From the NCBI GenBank assembly GCA_037693485.1, contig CM075345.1, forward strand, positions 82,714,001 through 82,778,000: DNA of 64,000 nucleotides, given 5' to 3'. Each line of letters opens with the position of its first letter. Within the stretch, counting starts at the first letter, position 1. The notes beneath the pieces are model-generated. The model did no database searches and had not been told where the DNA came from. It was given only the letters and a program-made list of their open reading frames with translations. The position numbers were made by a program, and so were the translations under genes. Shown piece after piece: positions 60,161 to 64,000 of this stretch. Origin of the DNA: Kitagawia praeruptora (Eukaryota; Streptophyta; Magnoliopsida; Apiales; Apiaceae).

Positions 60161-61482
60161 ACCATTGGCTTATTAATGTATGTGACTTTAACCTCAACTA
60201 TAGAACCATCCAGGTCCACCACTTTGAGGGCTGGTGGTAATGGATCCCCTACTTCATACTGCACACACATTTTAGCAAATGGTAGGATTTCTAGCTCAGA
60301 TGTAAGGGCGTCTGCCCCTAGGGGTTTGCCAATGGCACTAGCAACACGGCCTAGTCCCTCTTGCGTCCAGTAACAATCTGGTAAATTGGCCAGCTTAACC
60401 CATAACGGCATCGAGGTAACAGATTCTGAGCGCTCGTTGAAACCCCAATCAGTTAAGACCAGAGGCCTTTTATCAAAGTACCACGTACCTTTGCTTAGAA
60501 CCGCATTCTTTTCATTGGAAGAGTTGAACCTAAAGACATAGGTAGACTCATTACGCTGAGAGACCATGGTGAGGCCTCTCCTCCAGGCTGAAAAAGCCAC
60601 CTCCTTAACTCTCTTAAACGGTAAAGTCCCTTTGGTAAATTTACCCACAATGCAACATTTGAATTTTTCCGCACCTTTCTTGAGGACATCCTCTGGGGGG
60701 GACACAACATCTGATCCTTCAGTTGGAGGCACATAATCAAATTTCACTTCCTTGACAGGGCCCGGGGCTGCTTTTAAAACTGAAGACCAGGACTTTCTTC
60801 CTTTTGACCCCATTTCAGTCTTCTCATCCTTCTCCCCATTTTTGGTGCTCTCATTGCTTACTTTATCTGTAAGAGGTTCCTGTTTGCCTGTTTCCTGTTT
60901 ACTCTTCGAGCTTTCACCCCTTTCCAATCCCCCAGGTGGAGCATTTTTTAGGATTCCTTTAACAGCTCCCACCCCCTTCTCATTGGCAGCCATGCTCTTA
61001 GGTATTTCCTTACTAGAGAAGATGGGAAGACCCATCTCATCCCTACCATCCATGAAACGCACTGGGCTAACTAACCCTGCATTAAATCTCTCCTTATCCT
61101 TCAAGATTTCTTTTTCAACTTCACTCACCGAAAAACCCTTCTTGGCAAGAAAGCTATGGATATCCATCACTTGGTTGCGGAGCTTTATAAGATCCTCTCT
61201 TTCATACTTATTGTTCGCAGCCACACCCTTTGCTACCATGTGTATCGTTTCTCTTTCTACCGCATCTCTAGCAGTCTCATATGAAGCTTCATCCTCATCT
61301 GAGGGTGTCTCACAAATCTTCTCAGCTGAGGTACCTCCCTGAAGGGTGGAAGGCACTACTAGAGCTGGGAAGTCCTCCACTTCTCTTCGTGCAAGCATTT
61401 CCTGAAACTTATCATCCTCCATATCCTGCATATAGCCAGGTAAACCATATTCAGAGTCACAATTCGAACCTTGACTCACCAT
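60161..61482 (-). pseudogene. LINE ORF1 of L4, N-terminal part
   Basis: ATG 61482 (MVSQGSNCDSEYGLPGYMQD), open to the N23 insertion. Holds the helical module 'LRNQVMDIHSFLAKKGFSVS' (near 61,170-61,110) that L1 has lost, and the region resembling DUF4283 (CCIVGKFTKGTLPFKR ... GTWYFDKRPLVLTDWGF). Joined to 58881-59384 it gives an ORF1 protein of about 600 residues. An RNA-binding chaperone-type role is expected from the family. Confidence 0.92.
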
Positions 61483-61689
61483 GGAAGAACTGACCGAAAA
61501 AGAAAAAATAGGTAAGTAAGAAATATAGTGTTTAGGTTTGGGGAACAAGAGAAGGTGGAAGTAAATGAAGGGAATGTGGAATTAATGATGAGGAAAGTGT
61601 GTTAGAGAATAGATCTGAAGATTGGAATATGGCGGCTAGGGTTAGGGGTTTTAGAAAGAAGGAGGAGCTTCTCTCTCTAGGACTCTCAT
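61483..61689 (-). promoter_or_regulatory. 5' leader of L4
   Basis: ATGAGAGTC at 61689, uORF MRVLEREAPPSF, AACCCTAGCCGCC, CAGATCT, then TTTCTTA before the ORF1 ATG. The same plan as the passenger LINE leaders, which is the main reason to link them to this lineage. Confidence 0.5.
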
Positions 61690-64000
61690 TTTGCAAGTTG
61701 CTTAGTTTAAAGTTTTGATTAGTAGTTAAATTAACTGCAGGTGTGTTTATGTGATGTTAGTCGGGTTTCAAATTATCAAGTAATGAAGTTGGTGTTAAAC
61801 TTGAGTTATATGAATCGCTAAATTGTTGGTTATCAGATTTTGTTGATTTTAGGGGGGGGTTAATCATTGTAGAAATGACCCTATATGTGCTATGCAGGTT
61901 AACAATATTGAACTTTTCTAATTATGTAAATTGTGGCAAGCTGGATGGATTGTAAATTTTGTGTGGATTGTTAGAAGGGTTTACCCCTTGACCGTATGAT
62001 AGGTTGGAATAGCGAGGTTATAAATTTCCGGTTGTGTTGTTAGGATTTAATTGTATGTTGAAGGATCAATTTATGCTAAAATGAAGTGTTAAGGTTGAAA
62101 GATTAAGTTGAACTGATATTGCTGCATTTTTGGATGGTTTTATGCTGGGTAGTAGTAAGTTGACCGTATAAAGGAGATGCTGGCAAAATTTTCTAAAATT
62201 ACAAATTGCTAAAAATTCTATTTTTACATTCTCGAGTAAGATACATAGTATTTTAGTTATATAAATTGTTAAATGCTGACTAGTTTAATTTGATAATTGT
62301 TAGCGGATAATGGATATGTTATCTGATTTATAACTTGTGCATTGTGTGTATAGTAATAATCAGAAATTGTTATTAAGGGTATTAGATGGATTCTGAGGGC
62401 TAAAGTGAAATGTATGCAATGTGATTTGAATTGTGGATGGTACAAGGATGTATAGTAAAAGGATGTATAGTAAGTATAAAATGCGCGGATAATTAGAAAG
62501 ATTATAAGTAGTATGTGTGGTTTGAGATGATCATAGATTGTGGTAAAGCGAAGAATGTTGTGACTGCTGAATTGGTTAATTTCAATCTGACAGGTTAGAG
62601 GATATTTTAAAGGAGGTGCTGTACAATTTCTATTAAAATTATTTTATGATTTTTATAGTATTTTGATAAATATTATTGGTGTGCAAGTGTTATATGTGTG
62701 ATATAAGATATAAGTGTAAGATAATAATACGTGCTCAGTGCTTATGTGATTATGTGTTATGTGATTATATGTTACTATTTTGAAAATATGATCGGTATAA
62801 GCTATGTGTGATAAATTGTAAAGCGTATTAGGACGCGTTTGGGTAGAATAAAGATAGACGATTCAGGTTATAAGAGTACTGAAGTAGTACTTTACTTTTA
62901 TATAGGTACCAGTGAAAGGTCGACTTAGAGCCAGTGTATGGAAGGGTGGAAATTCTTAGGAACGAGTTATTCAACGGAGTAGACGAGTGTGTTCGTGTAG
63001 AAGCTGACAAGTGATAAAGGAAGGACGGATGTGTGGTCAAGGAAAGGTCAATGTATAAAGAAGGAGAGACTAGTGTAAAGTGAGTAAAGAATTGATATGT
63101 TGGAATTGGAAACTGCGTCTATCCCTCACTTATCGTTCAAGTGATGTGAAACTATTTCTATTATTTATACGATATTCCTTTCAAACTATCTTGCTAATGT
63201 CTATACCTTCTATTTTATTCCCAGTGATATTTTCTTCCATTAATTTACAAACAATAATTCTCAAATTATTCTATCATTGTTTATTTCCTCACCTATTGTT
63301 CAGGTGTTGATTTCTTCTAAAATCATTTTATAGCAATATTCCTCATCTTTATTAATATTCTTTAAAGAAAGTTTTTCTTCAAGTTGTTGTAAACTCATTC
63401 GAGGTTTATACTGTTGTTGAGGCATGTGTTGCTCAGTGACGGTTAAGACAGAGAATGAATTGAGATCTTCTTAATTATTCAAACTCATTATTGTCATGCC
63501 GATTCTGGCAGCTAAAGTCAATGAGTGCTTAGCCGACAGGAGTGAGACCTTGGGTAATTTAGAATTTCTTAAATCTTCATTTTAATCTATTCAAATCTAT
63601 TCTGGTTGTTCAAATTTTACAGCATAATTTCATAAAATGATGATCCTTGAAATAAGTGGTTATATCCAATGCAGTAACTTAAATCTTCTGTTGAACTTCG
63701 AGATTTCTTTATTCCCTGTTTTCTTTATAATTGTTGTTCCATTTCTAGAATCTAAATAATTGCTCAATTATTTAATTTATCATGTGTCCTTGTTGATATT
63801 TGATTCTGTTTTGCTAAACTATACCCTACTTAGTTCTATCTTATTGCTTTGCTGTTTATAATACCGCATATCAATTGATTCCCTGACCTTCAGTCTTGAA
63901 TAATTGAAAATAAAAATGGCTTAATTAATTAAAGATGTTTTTAAAATTCCTTATACTTGGCTGATCTGTTGTCAGTGAGTATAAAGGACTTAAAAAAATG

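Larger units (their letters stand above)
55118..61714 (-). mobile_element. L4: full-length autonomous L1-type LINE in the 3' LTR
   Basis: 5.8 kb without N23. Poly-T 55118-55130, tail, hairpin, ORF2, ORF1, leader, 5' start ATGAGAGTC at 61689 (uORF MRVLEREAPPSF; AACCCTAGCCGCC). 25 extra bases (61690-61714) separate the start from the 13-bp duplication. The best autonomous copy in the window, though it now has two frameshifts and one stop plus the N23 insertion. Confidence 0.95.
39520..64000 (+). mobile_element. Large LTR retrotransposon without gag-pol (LARD-like), 3' end beyond window
   Basis: Two near-identical LTRs start TATAACGTCTTAG at 39520 and 53742; the first ends GGGGCATTACA at 51150. 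A primer binding site and polypurine tract border a 2.6-kb interior. Removing nested LINEs gives an LTR of about 4.9 kb. No gag, protease, RT or integrase frame is visible, so it depends on an autonomous relative. Inserted in L2 ORF2; candidate 5-bp target copy taaac at 39515-39519. Confidence 0.9.
53742..64000 (+). repeat. 3' LTR, interrupted by L4 and cut by window end
   Basis: LTR pieces: 53742-55117 and 61715-64000. By comparison with the 5' LTR about 1.2 kb is missing beyond the window. Differences from the 5' LTR are few by eye (about one per 50-100 bases in the parts compared), pointing to a recent insertion. Confidence 0.9.

Overview
This window is a plant nuclear genome segment made almost entirely of nested retrotransposons. 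I recognise no intact host gene. The plant assignment rests on L1-type LINEs with a CCHC ORF1 and an endonuclease-RT ORF2, AAACCCTA telo-box leaders, and an LTR element with an initiator-Met tRNA primer site. A eudicot is likely, but the species cannot be told.

Most of the sequence belongs to one LINE clan. Its members share a 5' leader starting ATGAGAGTC (a short MRV... upstream ORF, CT-rich tracts, usually a telo-box and GCCGCC). They also share a 3' end with a GGGG-TATG-CCCC hairpin and the terminus TATAAAATTTTAATTAGC-A(n). Only some copies (L1-L4, fragments R1-R6) encode ORF1 and/or the endonuclease-reverse transcriptase. The others (N1-N23) encode unrelated-looking proteins and no RT, so they are presumably mobilised in trans. 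Family I proteins (N1, N3, N5, N7, N13, N16, N17, N20, N22; N10 is a relative without the N-terminal motifs) typically carry 2-3, and up to five or six, N-terminal KRVSFAENLVSEIP-like motifs. These match the RVxF docking motif for protein phosphatase 1. A G-x-A-x-RTRS motif, helical 'LxxhxxFhxxxGhEIP' repeats and a basic WRAxRGGH tail follow. Family II proteins (N4, N6, N9, N11, N12, N14, N18, N19, N21, N23) are hydrophobic, about 700-760 residues when complete, and some share a GAGSPSNEKLAGE motif. N1, N19 and N20 combine modules from different families. N5, N17 and N22 keep long intact reading frames.

Layout. 1-9.3 kb: a minus-strand head-to-tail train (N7, N6, N4, N3) with N5 inserted in N4, plus N1. 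9.3-10.1 kb: a diverged LTR fragment. 10.2-24.2 kb: N9, then N10 carrying N11, which carries the near-complete autonomous LINE L1 (dead: three stops in ORF2, one deletion in ORF1), which carries N12; then N13 and N14. 24.2-26.6 kb: RT-LINE tails nested as N16 in R4 in R3. 26.8-39.5 kb: old RT-LINE R5 interrupted by N17, by N18 (itself holding R6, which holds N19/N20) and by autonomous LINE L2 with an intact ORF1. L2 is cut at 39,520 by an LTR retrotransposon with LTRs of about 4.9 kb and a 2.6-kb interior without gag-pol (LARD-like), reaching past the window end. Its 5' LTR holds N21 (which holds N22) and L3. Its 3' LTR holds full-length LINE L4, which holds N23.

The nesting gives a relative order of R5, L2, LTR element, N21, N22, so family I was mobile very recently. 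My reading is an autonomous LINE lineage supporting many protein-coding passenger LINEs that keep its 5' leader and 3' recognition end and exchange protein modules.
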